The notes: a model not told the origin generated them from the letters alone. Positions 16,236 to 25,059 are shown, numbered from the stretch's first letter. The stretch: 64,000 nucleotides of DNA from CAWACP01 sp963832965 (GCA_963832965.1 CAWHVW010000005.1:558001-622000), one strand, 5' to 3'. Numbers and translations: made by a program.

Positions 16236-17074
16236 TTGGTCTCGATTCGCCCGTCGCCCGAATAGATGTTGCAGCGCCCGTCGCGAAGGAATCCCGCCAG
16301 GGTCATCCCGAAAGCCCGGGCCAGTTGCACGGCCAGGCTGGACGGAGCGCCCACCGCGGCAAGCACGGGTACGCCGGCCATGAGCGCCTTCTGCACCAGT
16401 TCGAAACTCGCGCGCCCACTTACGAGAATAACCTTGTCGCGGGTTTCAAGACCGTTGAGCAGGGCGTGGCCGGTGAGCTTGTCCATGGCGTTGTGGCGGC
16501 CCACGTCTTCACGCACGGCAATGCACTCGCCGGACGCCGTGAACAGCGCTGCGGCGTGCAGACCGCCGGTGCACCCGAAGACGTCCTGATTTTCCCGGAG
16601 GAGCGCGGGCAGTTGGTGCAGCGTAGCGGCGGCGATGTGAAATTCACGCTGTTCGAGGGGGGGCGGGCGCATGGCGTCGATGGCCTCAAGCGAGGCCTTG
16701 CCGCACACGCCGCAGCTTGACGTGGTGTAGAAGTTACGGCGCAGCCGGGAGGCGTCGAAGCGGGCGGTGGGGGCGAGAGTTACTCGCACGATGTTGCGGA
16801 CGCGCAGTTCGCCGGTCAGCGGGCCCCATGGTTCCATTGCTTCGATATCGCGGGAGTCGCGGATTACCGATTCACCGAGCAGGAAGCCCGCGGCCAGCTC
16901 GGCGTCATGACCCGGCGTGCGCATGGTCACCGACAGGCTGATCCATTCGTGGTCCTCGCCCCGGCGCACCTGGATCTCCAGCGGCTCCTCCACGGCGACA
17001 ACATCGTCGGCAGTGGAAGCTGACGAGCCTTCCAATTTGATCACGGTGGTATCGAAGACGCCGCGATGGTTCAT
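16232..17074 (-). CDS. fdhD: FdhD, sulfurtransferase for formate dehydrogenase
   Basis: FdhD transfers sulfur from the IscS cysteine desulfurase to the molybdenum cofactor of formate dehydrogenases. The protein has 280 residues from ATG 17074, which overlaps the stop of the hydrolase gene. The catalytic loop 'TTSSCGVCGKASLEA' carries the two conserved cysteines at about 121 and 124. The cofactor-binding signature 'FGCTGGLHAAALF' and the 'VREDVGRHNAMDKLTGHAL' motif are intact, as is 'LVSGRASFELVQKA'. No formate dehydrogenase is in this window, so its client must be elsewhere. It is the third gene of a four-gene coupled operon. Confidence 0.95.
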   Translation of the reverse strand: MNHRGVFDTTVIKLEGSSASTADDVVAVEEPLEIQVRRGEDHEWISLSVTMRTPGHDAELAAGFLLGESVIRDSRDIEAMEPWGPLTGELRVRNIVRVTLAPTARFDASRLRRNFYTTSSCGVCGKASLEAIDAMRPPPLEQREFHIAAATLHQLPALLRENQDVFGCTGGLHAAALFTASGECIAVREDVGRHNAMDKLTGHALLNGLETRDKVILVSGRASFELVQKALMAGVPVLAAVGAPSSLAVQLARAFGMTLAGFLRDGRCNIYSGDGRIETK

Positions 17075-18330
17075 CGCTGCACCCACTGGGCGATGTCGGC
17101 GATCACCTGTTCATCCACGTGGCCGGGCTTCTCATACTCGTCGGGCGAGGGTTTGCCTGCTCCGGCGATGAAGAGGTGATTTAGTTTGGGGTAGGTGTGG
17201 AAGGTCACATTGCCGCGGTCTCCGAGGGCCGCCTTCCATAGCGTGAAATCCTTCATGGTCACCTGATAATCGCGTTCGCCTTGCAGGATGAGCATGGGCA
17301 TGTTCAGGCTCTTCGCCTCGGCGTCGGGATGATAGTTCCGGAGATCGGCCAGGTATGGCTCGGGGATGTGGAACCGGGCGAGCGGATTCCGGCGGACGTC
17401 GTCCACGCGGGCCTGCTCTTCCGCGGTGAGAGGGCCGTCGAGGCTGGCGAGGTATTCGGTTTGCTCGACAATGAGCTCCTCAAGCGGCCGCACATTGCCC
17501 GCGAGAACGATGAAGCCAGCCAGCTTCGGGTCGCGTTTCATGATGCGCGGGGCCATATATCCGCCCTGGCTGTGGCCCAGGACGAAGACACGCGCGGGGT
17601 TGATGCGGGGTTGCGTGCCGGCAAGATCGGCCGCGCGCACGGCGTCGTCCACGGTCTCCTCGGTCATGGTGAAGTTCGGGTCGGCCGCGCACTGTTGCGG
17701 ATACTGTTTGGTGCGTTTCACGTAGCGCAGAACGGCGATGCCACGCGAGGACAGGCCTTCGGCGAGGTCGCGGAAGGGCTTTGATGCGCCGATTGTTTCG
17801 TCGCGGTCCTCGGGGCCGGAGCCGTGCACCAGCACCACTACCGGAAATGGGCCGGCGCCTTTCGGCATGGTGAGCGTCGCGGGCAGTTTCCACATGTCGC
17901 CGCCCACGGTGAGTTCGGCCGCGGTGAAAGATTCCGGATGGACGTATGACGGAAGCTGCCACGGCGGATCTGGCGCGGAGACGGGCCGCCAATGCGTTCC
18001 ATCGATCTGGCCCGCTTCGTTCCAGCTCACCTGGAAATCGAGGGACGCCGGCGGCCAGTGGACGGTGATGGTCACCACCGTCGAGTTGCCCATGGGAATG
18101 GTGCGCGGCGCATCCACACTCTTCGGTGTGCCCAGAGCGGCGATCTGGTCCATCTGCGACGAGAAGGTGTCCAGACTGATGAGGCTTTTCATGCGGGGCG
18201 TAAACATCGCGTAGAAGGCTTCGTATTTGTGCGCGAGGACTTGATCGAGCGCTTGCCGGGTGCGCTCCTCGGGCGATTGTCCGAAGGCGGCGAGTGCGGC
18301 GGACAGGAGCAACACGCTGCGGCCGCCCAC
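17071..18330 (-). CDS. exported alpha/beta hydrolase with N-terminal DUF3887-like domain
   Basis: The GTG at 18330 overlaps the preceding TAG by one base, giving 419 residues. The N-terminus 'GGRSVLLLSAALAAFGQ' is a signal peptide. Residues about 20-125 resemble the DUF3887 helix-strand domain ('LDQVLAHKYEAFYAMFTPRM'). The rest is an alpha/beta hydrolase of the dienelactone hydrolase type. It has the oxyanion strand 'VVVLVHGSGPEDRDETIG', the nucleophile elbow 'VFVLGHSQGGYMAPR' (Ser), the acid around 'LQGERDYQV' and His in 'YPKLNHLF'. It probably acts on esters or peptides in the periplasm. The longer open frame upstream is antisense-type overlap with the enoyl-CoA hydratase gene. Confidence 0.82.
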   Translation of the reverse strand: MGGRSVLLLSAALAAFGQSPEERTRQALDQVLAHKYEAFYAMFTPRMKSLISLDTFSSQMDQIAALGTPKSVDAPRTIPMGNSTVVTITVHWPPASLDFQVSWNEAGQIDGTHWRPVSAPDPPWQLPSYVHPESFTAAELTVGGDMWKLPATLTMPKGAGPFPVVVLVHGSGPEDRDETIGASKPFRDLAEGLSSRGIAVLRYVKRTKQYPQQCAADPNFTMTEETVDDAVRAADLAGTQPRINPARVFVLGHSQGGYMAPRIMKRDPKLAGFIVLAGNVRPLEELIVEQTEYLASLDGPLTAEEQARVDDVRRNPLARFHIPEPYLADLRNYHPDAEAKSLNMPMLILQGERDYQVTMKDFTLWKAALGDRGNVTFHTYPKLNHLFIAGAGKPSPDEYEKPGHVDEQVIADIAQWVQR

Positions 18331-19121
18331 TATCGTCCTTTCCAGCAGGGCGGGCGCTTGTCCAGGAACGCGGTGATGCCCTCGCGCGCGTCGTTGGCCA
18401 GGGAGTTCATGCTCATCACTTCTTTGGTGAACGCGTAGGCCTTGTCCTGATTGAGCTCGATTTGCGAATAGAAGGCTTGTTTGCCGAGCGCGACCGTAAA
18501 GCTGCTGGCTTCCGCGATGCGTTCGGCCAGGGCGGCGATTTCGCAGTCGAGCGCGTCGTCCGGAACGCAGGCGTTGACGAGGCCCCAGGAGGCGGCAGTT
18601 TCGGCGTTGATGGTGCGGCCGGTGAGCAGCATTTCCATGGCGCGTTTGCGGCCGATGGCGCGCGTGAGGGCCACCATGGGCGTGCTGCAAAACAAACCGA
18701 TGCGCACGCCCGGTGTGGCGAAGGCCGCGGCGGCGCCGGCGACGGCCAGATCGCAGGTGGCGACAAGCTGACACCCGGCGGCGGTGGCCAGGCCGTGGAC
18801 GCGCGCGATCACCGGCTGCGGAATGCTCTGCAACTTCTTCATCAGAGACGCGCAGACGTCAAAGATGTGACGGTAGTCTTCCACCTTGCGGTCCACCAGC
18901 TCGCTCAGATCGTGCCCGGAGCAGAAAACTTTGCCGGCGGCGGCCAGGATAATGACGCGGGTGGCGGCGTCCGAAGAAACTCCGTCGAGAGCGGCAATTA
19001 ATTCGTCCATCAATTCGAGAGACAGGGCGTTGCGCCGCTCGGGCCGGTTCAGCGTGATGGTTCGAACGGGGCCGGGGGGACTGAGCAGCAAGGATTTCAT
19101 GTCGGCGCGAAGCAAGGCCAT
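18330..19121 (-). CDS. enoyl-CoA hydratase/isomerase family protein
   Basis: This crotonase-fold protein has about 263 residues. The oxyanion-hole strand 'FCSGHDLSEL' and the second loop 'ATAAGCQLVATCDLAVAG' are in place, and 'ATPGVRIGLFCSTPMVALTR' is typical of the ECHDC3-like branch. The usual catalytic glutamates are not obvious: the position after 'GVRIGLFC' is a serine, as in several non-hydratase family members, so the reaction may differ from simple hydration. The start is either ATG 19121 or ATG 19100; neither has a strong ribosome site. It is first in the operon with the alpha/beta hydrolase, fdhD and a small protein. Confidence 0.8.
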   Translation of the reverse strand: MALLRADMKSLLLSPPGPVRTITLNRPERRNALSLELMDELIAALDGVSSDAATRVIILAAAGKVFCSGHDLSELVDRKVEDYRHIFDVCASLMKKLQSIPQPVIARVHGLATAAGCQLVATCDLAVAGAAAAFATPGVRIGLFCSTPMVALTRAIGRKRAMEMLLTGRTINAETAASWGLVNACVPDDALDCEIAALAERIAEASSFTVALGKQAFYSQIELNQDKAYAFTKEVMSMNSLANDAREGITAFLDKRPPCWKGR

Positions 19122-19248
19122 CCGTCCAGACTGTACAACAAACCGGGGCACGTTCGGAGGCCGCGTCCAGGGCGTTCACCCAGGAAACACTGTGCTGTCT
19201 TGGTTTAGCGGGGCTTGCGACATTACACCTGTATTCTGTTCGTAACTC

Positions 19249-20484
19249 ATGGGCAGGCCCATCCTCGTTCGAGGCGCGCGGCAGCTACTCACGTTGCGCG
19301 GCCCAGCCGGGCCAAGGCGGGGGAGCGACTTACGCAACCCAGGCGTGGTGCAGGACGGCTCGGTGTTGATTGTCGACGGCCTGATCCGCGAAGTGGGGCC
19401 GACGCGGCGCGTGGAGAATCTGGCGGCGGCGCGCGGCGCTGTTGAGATCAACGCGACGGGACGCGTGGTGATGCCGGGGTTCGTGGACAGCCATACACAC
19501 CTGGTGTCCGGCGCTCCGCGTCTGGATGAATTCGAGGCGCTGATCTCAGGAGAGAGAGCGGGGGCGCCGGCCCGCGCATCGCGGGAGATTGAACTGACTT
19601 CCGGCAGCACGTTGCGGCGGCAGGCGTTGCGCACGATCCAGGATTGCGTGCGCGAGGGCACTACGATGATTGAGGCCAGATCGGGATTCGGGGTGAGCGA
19701 AGCCGGCGAGTTGAAGATTTTGCGCATTCACGAAGCATTACACGGGCGGCTGATCCCGGTGATTTCGACGGCCATGGTTTCGGCGTCGTTCAGCGGAGGG
19801 GGCCCGCGCGGGTATGGGACGCGCCTGCTGCCGGTGGTGCGGCGGCGGCGGCTGGCCGAATTCGTGGATATCGAACTTGAGGACGACGCGTTCGGTTACG
19901 AAGAATGCCGCGATTTTCTTCTTGCCGCGCGGCAGCTCGGGTTCGGCGTGAAGGTGCATTCCGGGCAACGGTCGAAGACGCGCGGCGTGGAACTGGCCAT
20001 GGAGACCGGGGCGGTCAGCATCGATCATCTGATTTATGTCGATGAGGAACAGGCCGCGCTGCTGGGGCGCAGCGGCACGGTGGCGACGCTGCTGCCCGGT
20101 TCGGTGTTTTACCTGGGAGGGGAACGCTACGCACCGGCGCGGAGGCTGATCGATGCGGGCGTGCCGGTGGCCATCGCCACCAACTACAATTCGCGGACGT
20201 GCCCTTCGCACAACATGCAGATGGCCATCGCGCTGGCTTGCCGGGCCATGCGCATGACGCCGGCCGAGGCCATTTGCGCGGCTACCATCAACGCAGCCCA
20301 CGCGCTGCGGCGCGCCGGGCGCGTTGGCTCCATCGAATATGGCAAAGACGCGGATCTGCTGGTGCTCAGCGCGCCGGATTACCGGGAGCTGGCTTATCAT
20401 TTCGGCGTCAACCTGGTGGAGACGACCATCCGGCGCGGGGAAGTTATCTATAGCCGGGGAGAGGTGGCCAGGGTGTTTGACTGA
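19249..20484 (+). CDS. imidazolonepropionase-like amidohydrolase with altered metal site
   Basis: This 411-residue amidohydrolase is closest in pattern to HutI, which opens imidazolonepropionate in histidine breakdown. The HxH metal pair is in 'GFVDSHTHLVSG' (H82, H84), then comes 'IEARSGFGVSEAGELKILRI' (the HutI 'SGYGL..E.K' signature). H237 ('KVHSGQ'), H260 ('SIDHLIYV') and 'SCP'-like 'NYNSRTCPSHNMQMAIALAC' follow. The metal-binding Asp expected in 'ATDxNPG' is Asn here (N312), and 'HADQ' reads 'HSGQ'. It may therefore be inactive on imidazolonepropionate or use a different mechanism. No other hut gene is nearby. The C-terminal 'DYRELAYHFGVNLVETTI' is strongly HutI-like. Confidence 0.72.
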   Translation: MGRPILVRGARQLLTLRGPAGPRRGSDLRNPGVVQDGSVLIVDGLIREVGPTRRVENLAAARGAVEINATGRVVMPGFVDSHTHLVSGAPRLDEFEALISGERAGAPARASREIELTSGSTLRRQALRTIQDCVREGTTMIEARSGFGVSEAGELKILRIHEALHGRLIPVISTAMVSASFSGGGPRGYGTRLLPVVRRRRLAEFVDIELEDDAFGYEECRDFLLAARQLGFGVKVHSGQRSKTRGVELAMETGAVSIDHLIYVDEEQAALLGRSGTVATLLPGSVFYLGGERYAPARRLIDAGVPVAIATNYNSRTCPSHNMQMAIALACRAMRMTPAEAICAATINAAHALRRAGRVGSIEYGKDADLLVLSAPDYRELAYHFGVNLVETTIRRGEVIYSRGEVARVFD

Positions 20485-20572
20485 GCTGTTTCGCGCCCTG
20501 GAATCGAAAAACCGCTCCATTACTATCGCTGTCCGGTACGGATTAGACGGCGGTAGCCGTTAGAATAAGAAA

Positions 20573-21436
20573 GTGCTCGTATCCCTGGATCCGAAGCCGG
20601 TCCGGCCCGCGTGGCTGCGCGCGCCAGCGCCCGTGGGCGAGAGCTACCGCGAGCTGAAGGAACTGGTTACCACGCTCAAGCTGCACACGGTTTGCGAGAG
20701 CGCCGCGTGCCCGAATGTGGGTGAATGCTGGAATCGCCGCACTGCCACCTTCATGATTTTGGGCAACGTGTGCACACGGCGGTGCGGGTTTTGCGCGGTT
20801 CAGAAAGGCGCTCCGCTGGCGGTGGATTATGACGAACCACGGCGCGTGGCGGAGGCCTGCGTGGCGCTCGGGTTGCGCTACGCCGTGATCACCAGCGTGA
20901 ACCGGGACGACCGCAAGGATGGAGGCGCCGAGCTGTTCGCGCTCACCATGGAGGCCATTCGCGAGCGGATTCCGGCGTGCAAGGTGGAAGTCCTGGTGCC
21001 GGACTTTCAGGGATCGCACGCGGCCATGGAAACGGTGATGGACGCGCATCCCGACGTGCTGAATCACAACATTGAGACGGTGCCGCGCTTGTACCGGCAG
21101 GTGCGTCTGGGCGCGCGCTACGAGCGCTCCCTCGATATGCTGGCTCACGCGCGGAAGCTCGCGCCGCACATCCCCACCAAATCGGGTTTGATGCTGGGGC
21201 TTGGCGAAACCGTGGAGGAAGTTCTTCAGGTGATGCGGGATCTGCGCGGCCACGGCGTCGGCATTCTGACTCTGGGCCAGTATTTGCGGCCTTCCGCGAA
21301 GCATCTGCCGATTTTGCGGTACGTGGCCCGGGAAGAGTTCGACGAACTACGCGAACAGGGCGTGAGAATGGGCTTTGCGCACGTGGAAGCGGGGCCTCTG
21401 GTGCGGAGTTCTTATCACGCCAGCGAAGCGGTATGA
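20573..21436 (+). CDS. lipA: lipoyl synthase LipA
   Basis: Lipoyl synthase is a radical SAM enzyme that inserts two sulfurs into protein-bound octanoyl groups to make lipoate. The 287-residue protein has the auxiliary cluster motif 'CESAACPNVGEC' (C41, C46, C52) and the SAM cluster motif 'CTRRCGFC' (C67, C71, C74). The C-terminal 'RSSYHA' supplies the serine ligand of the auxiliary cluster. Length and order are standard. The start is GTG 20573 with only a weak purine-rich leader. Its stop overlaps the next gene, beginning a four-gene coupled operon. LipB is not in the window. Confidence 0.97.
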   Translation: MLVSLDPKPVRPAWLRAPAPVGESYRELKELVTTLKLHTVCESAACPNVGECWNRRTATFMILGNVCTRRCGFCAVQKGAPLAVDYDEPRRVAEACVALGLRYAVITSVNRDDRKDGGAELFALTMEAIRERIPACKVEVLVPDFQGSHAAMETVMDAHPDVLNHNIETVPRLYRQVRLGARYERSLDMLAHARKLAPHIPTKSGLMLGLGETVEEVLQVMRDLRGHGVGILTLGQYLRPSAKHLPILRYVAREEFDELREQGVRMGFAHVEAGPLVRSSYHASEAV

Positions 21437-22104
21437 TGCCTCTGCGGATTCCGGAGGGTCTGGCGCTGGTCTTCGATCTGGACGGAGTGATCATAGACTC
21501 GATGCCCTTGCACACGGAAGCCTGGCGGGTTTATCTGGAACGCCTGGGAATATCCGGCAGCGATATCGAGAATCAGATGCACGGCCGCCGCAACGACGAG
21601 ATTGTGCGGACGCTGATTGACGCAAATTTGCCGCCGGACGAAGTATTCCGCCATGGGGCGGAGAAAGAACGGCTGTTCCGCGAAATGATGCTGCCGCAAC
21701 TGGAACGGCACATCGTGCCGGGAATTCGCAGTTTCCTGGAGCGAACCAACGGGACACCGCGCGCGGTGGCGTCCAACGCCGAACCGGCCAACATCGATTT
21801 CGTGCTGGACGGCGCCGGACTCCGGCGGTACTTCCCGGTGGTGGTGGACGGACAACAGGTGGACCGGCCGAAACCGTGGCCGGACGTTTATCTGCGGGCG
21901 GCGGAGCTGCTCCAAACCGCGCCGGGAAACTGTATTATTTTTGAGGATTCGCCCACGGGAATCGCGGCGGCGCGGGCCGCTGGAGGCCGCGTTGCCGGCA
22001 TCGCCACGCACACCAAGACGCTTGCGGACACGGATGTGCTGGCGCGCGATTTTTGCGATCCTATTCTGCCACCATGGCTGGAACGGCAACAGGCCGCTTT
22101 GTGA
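21433..22104 (+). CDS. HAD-superfamily phosphatase/phosphoglucomutase-like
   Basis: This 223-residue HAD protein of the beta-phosphoglucomutase/phosphoglycolate phosphatase branch carries all motifs: motif I 'LVFDLDGVIIDS' with nucleophile Asp, motif II 'AVASNAE', the lysine in 'DRPKPWPDVYLRAAEL' and motif IV 'IIFEDSPTGIAAARAAG'. A helical cap occupies about residues 25-95. It starts by ATGA overlap with lipA and ends by GTGA overlap with the pseudo-kinase. The substrate is a small phosphorylated molecule that cannot be named from sequence. Confidence 0.88.
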   Translation: MMPLRIPEGLALVFDLDGVIIDSMPLHTEAWRVYLERLGISGSDIENQMHGRRNDEIVRTLIDANLPPDEVFRHGAEKERLFREMMLPQLERHIVPGIRSFLERTNGTPRAVASNAEPANIDFVLDGAGLRRYFPVVVDGQQVDRPKPWPDVYLRAAELLQTAPGNCIIFEDSPTGIAAARAAGGRVAGIATHTKTLADTDVLARDFCDPILPPWLERQQAAL

Positions 22105-23885
22105 GGCTGTCCGCCAGGCTCTTCAGCGGCGCGGGCGCGCTCATGGTCTGCGCGCCGATCCTGATGGCCGCGGAGCCGGCCCGGGCCGCGGAGGCGCAGG
22201 ACGCATTCCCCATCACGCCGGGCGAATGGCTGCTGGCCATGACCGGCGTGGCGTGCGTGTTCATTGTGTGGTGGACGCGCGAGCGGCGCATGTCGGTGCA
22301 GCGGCGCAACATGAAAGAGCTCAACGTGCTGGGCGAGGACATTGTGGCGGCCTCTTCGCCGCTGGAGATGGTGCGCAAGGTGGATGGCGTTTTGCCCCGG
22401 CTGTGGAAGCTGACGGACGCCAGCCTTTATCTGCATGACGCCAGTTCGGACACGTTCCGGCGCATCTCATCGTCGGGCGAGTCAGGCCCGCTGAACGAAA
22501 ATTCCGGGCCGGTGCTGGAGGGCATTTCGTTGTGTTACCAGAACCGGACGCTGCTGGCGATCTCGGATACGCGCAGAAGCGCATTCTTCCGCGACTCCGC
22601 GGCGAACGACATCCCGCGCTCCATTCTGTTCGTGCCCGCCTTTGCGCGGAATGAAGTGAGCGGCGTTCTGGTGGTGCAGTGCGCCGCCGAACTGCATAAT
22701 TTTACCGACGAAGAGCAGGCCACCGCGCAGCACCTGGCCAATCAGATTGCCATCGCGCTGCGGCTGCAGGACCAGCAGGCCGTGCGGGAGCAGCTCTTCC
22801 GCAGCGAGAAGCTGGCGGCCTCCGGCGAATTGATGTCGGTGGTGGCCGACGAACTGCGCAGCCCGCTGGAGGCCATTGAGAAACTGGCCAGCTCGGTGCG
22901 GAACGAATCTCTGGGCCCCCACCGGGAACGTCTGGACAAGCTGATGGCGGAATCGCGCCGGGCTTCCGAGATTGTGGCGCGCCTGATCTCGTTTTCGCGG
23001 GAACGCTCGGAGATCCAGCAATTCGACGTGAACGACATGCTGGCGTCCGCGCTGAAGTTCCAGACGCCGGAGCTGACGGCGAGCCACATCGATCTGCATT
23101 CGCGGTTCTCGGCGCACCCGCTGGTGATCACCGGCTCGCGTTCGCAGCTGGAGCAGGCGCTGATCATGTTTCTGCATCATGCCCAGCGGGGCGCGGCGCA
23201 GGCCCGCCAGAAAAAGATGACCGTTTCCACCACCCGGGAGGCGAACCGGGCGATTCTGGAGGTCGCCTGGAGCTGTCTGCCGGAACTGCTGGAGCCGGAC
23301 GTATTCGAACATCAGCCCGGCACCGGGGTGCTCAGCCTGGGCGTGTGCCGCAACGTGATTCGCAATCACGGCGGCGACGTGCGCATGTCCAGAATCCTGT
23401 CCACGCAATCGCGATTTGAAATTGAATTGCCGTGCGGGACGATAGAGACGCTGGCGCTTTCGCCGCTGGCCGACGTGACGCAACCGAACGCGCGCCGGCT
23501 GACGGCCCTGCTGGTGGATCCGGACCCGAAGCAGCAGGGTGAACTGGTGCGCCAGCTCACCGATCACGGACATCGCGTGGTGCCGGTGGCCAGCGCGGAG
23601 CAGGCGGCCGACCTGGCCGAGCGCATGCGTTTCGACCTGATCTTTTGCGGAACGCATCTGCCCAACCTGACGTGGGTGGATCTGTTCGAGAAAGTGCAAT
23701 CGCGAACCGCCGCCTTTGTGCTGATTGCCGATCCGATGAGCCCGGAGCTGGCGCGCGTGGCGCGGGGAAGCAGTACGTTCACGCTTTCGCGGCCGGTGCA
23801 GGCGCAGGAACTGGAACGGCTGCTGGCGGCGATTATCGCGCGGGTGGAGGCCAGCGAGGCGGTGGCCCGACAGGTTCAGCAATGA
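22101..23885 (+). CDS. pseudo-hybrid histidine kinase (signal peptide, TM, GAF, dead kinase, dead receiver)
   Basis: From GTG 22101 (GTGA overlap with the HAD gene) the protein has 594 residues: signal-like segment 1-30, membrane helix about 42-58, GAF domain about 75-222, HisKA-like 230-305, HATPase-like 345-445 and receiver-like 465-585. Every phosphotransfer residue appears lost. The H-box reads 'MSVVADELRSPLEAIEKL', with Asp at residue 250 where the phosphorylated His should be. The N-box is 'MFLHHAQRGA'. The G1 'DxGxG' motif is missing. The receiver acceptor is Gly517 in 'FDLIFCGTHLP', and the conserved Lys is Arg ('SRP'). The fold signatures remain ('GTGVLSLGVCRNVIRNHGGD'). It probably acts as a scaffold or ligand sensor. 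An alternative start is ATG 22074. Confidence 0.82.
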   Translation: MRLSARLFSGAGALMVCAPILMAAEPARAAEAQDAFPITPGEWLLAMTGVACVFIVWWTRERRMSVQRRNMKELNVLGEDIVAASSPLEMVRKVDGVLPRLWKLTDASLYLHDASSDTFRRISSSGESGPLNENSGPVLEGISLCYQNRTLLAISDTRRSAFFRDSAANDIPRSILFVPAFARNEVSGVLVVQCAAELHNFTDEEQATAQHLANQIAIALRLQDQQAVREQLFRSEKLAASGELMSVVADELRSPLEAIEKLASSVRNESLGPHRERLDKLMAESRRASEIVARLISFSRERSEIQQFDVNDMLASALKFQTPELTASHIDLHSRFSAHPLVITGSRSQLEQALIMFLHHAQRGAAQARQKKMTVSTTREANRAILEVAWSCLPELLEPDVFEHQPGTGVLSLGVCRNVIRNHGGDVRMSRILSTQSRFEIELPCGTIETLALSPLADVTQPNARRLTALLVDPDPKQQGELVRQLTDHGHRVVPVASAEQAADLAERMRFDLIFCGTHLPNLTWVDLFEKVQSRTAAFVLIADPMSPELARVARGSSTFTLSRPVQAQELERLLAAIIARVEASEAVARQVQQ

Positions 23886-24985
23886 GGCTCTGCCTGGCAG
23901 CGGGCGCTTTGCTGCTGCTGATGGGTGCGGTTCGCGGTTCCGATGTGCGGCGGGTGAGCGCGGGCGAGACCTTCCAACTGGTTTCGACGTTTCTGGCGGG
24001 CGACGACAGCGACGAAGCGGGCGCGCGCCAGGTGGAAAGCCTGCAGCTCAGCGAACAGCTCAGCGGCGACGTTGTCCAGATCCTGAAGGGCGAGGGCGCC
24101 GGGCCCCTCACGGTGCGGGCGCTGGATGAGCAGCGCGCGCGATCGGCGGGTTTGCCGGCGCCGGCACAGCCGGTTGCGGTGATCGACGCCGGAATCGATG
24201 AAGACCAGCAGAAGGCCTTGCTGGCGCGGATAACCGCGTACGCTTTGGGTTATGTGGACGCGCTTCCGAACATGTCCTGCACGGAGACCACGCGGTATTC
24301 GAGCAGCGGCCGCGTATCGGGGATTCGGGGTTCCCGCAAGCCGCAGGCCAGGCTGCCGGATGGGTGGCGGTTGGAAGACACCGTTGTGGAGGACCTGAAT
24401 TACACGGAGGGAATGGAAGACTACCACACCAGAACGTTGAACGGCGTGCCCAATACACGGCCCATAACGGAGATCCGCGGCGCGTACAGCCGGGGAGAAT
24501 TCGGCACCATACTGGCCATTACCTTTGGACCGTACAGCCAGGCGCGTTTCGAATGGGACCATTGGGAGAGTCTGCAGGGACGGCGCGTAGCGGTTTTCCG
24601 GTATTCGGTGGAGCAGGCTCGTTCGCAATATTCGGTCTGCTGCGTGGCCACGGGAAGCGTGACCGTCAATGGAGTGAAACGGCAGCAGTTCAAACACTGG
24701 GTGTCGGCGTACCAGGGGTTCGTTTATGCCGACCCGGACAGCGGCAACATCGTGCAGTTTACGTTTCGGAATGTCGACATTCCTGCGGAGTACAATCTTC
24801 GGGACAGCCGGAATCTGGTGGAGTATGCGGAGGTGACGCTGGGCGGAAGGTCTTTCCTGCTGCCCACGCGGGCGATCCACTTCACGCGAAGCGGAGACGG
24901 GCGGACGCGGGACGAGATTCAGTTCTCGGATTACCGGAAATTCGGCGCGGACAGCACCATTCAGTTTCCTACGGACCAGAAGTGA
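23882..24985 (+). CDS. exported protein of unknown function, coupled to the pseudo-kinase
   Basis: This 367-residue protein starts by ATGA overlap with the pseudo-kinase. 'MRLCLAAGALLLLMGAVRG' is a signal peptide. Residues about 25-100 are helical and acidic. The remainder looks beta-rich and lipocalin/LolA-like in rhythm, with 'LPNMSCTETTRYSSSGRV' as the entry point and paired cysteines 'YSVCCVATGSVTVNG' near the middle. Proteins with 'LPNFxCxxTxxRY' openings are frequent as outer-layer proteins of unknown function in acidobacteria. Coupling suggests it works with the upstream membrane pseudo-kinase. Confidence 0.65.
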   Translation: MRLCLAAGALLLLMGAVRGSDVRRVSAGETFQLVSTFLAGDDSDEAGARQVESLQLSEQLSGDVVQILKGEGAGPLTVRALDEQRARSAGLPAPAQPVAVIDAGIDEDQQKALLARITAYALGYVDALPNMSCTETTRYSSSGRVSGIRGSRKPQARLPDGWRLEDTVVEDLNYTEGMEDYHTRTLNGVPNTRPITEIRGAYSRGEFGTILAITFGPYSQARFEWDHWESLQGRRVAVFRYSVEQARSQYSVCCVATGSVTVNGVKRQQFKHWVSAYQGFVYADPDSGNIVQFTFRNVDIPAEYNLRDSRNLVEYAEVTLGGRSFLLPTRAIHFTRSGDGRTRDEIQFSDYRKFGADSTIQFPTDQK

Positions 24986-25000
24986 TGGATGGAAAATAAC

Positions 25001-25023
25001 GGCAGGGCATGGCCCTGCCCCAC
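25001..25023 (+). repeat. REP-like palindrome, copy 1
   Basis: GGCAGGGC-ATG-GCCCTGCC followed by CCAC; the 8-base arms are perfect. It sits 15 bases after the stop of the exported protein gene and before the convergent mscS gene, so it may also act as a terminator. Confidence 0.85.
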
Positions 25024-25059
25024 TGGCTGCCAGATTTTCAAGTCTGGTGGTGCAGGTAG

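Noticed and set aside
19215..19237. Promoter upstream of the HutI-like gene (TTGCGA ... TATTCT)
   Set aside because: The spacing is only 11 bases, too short for a sigma-70 promoter.
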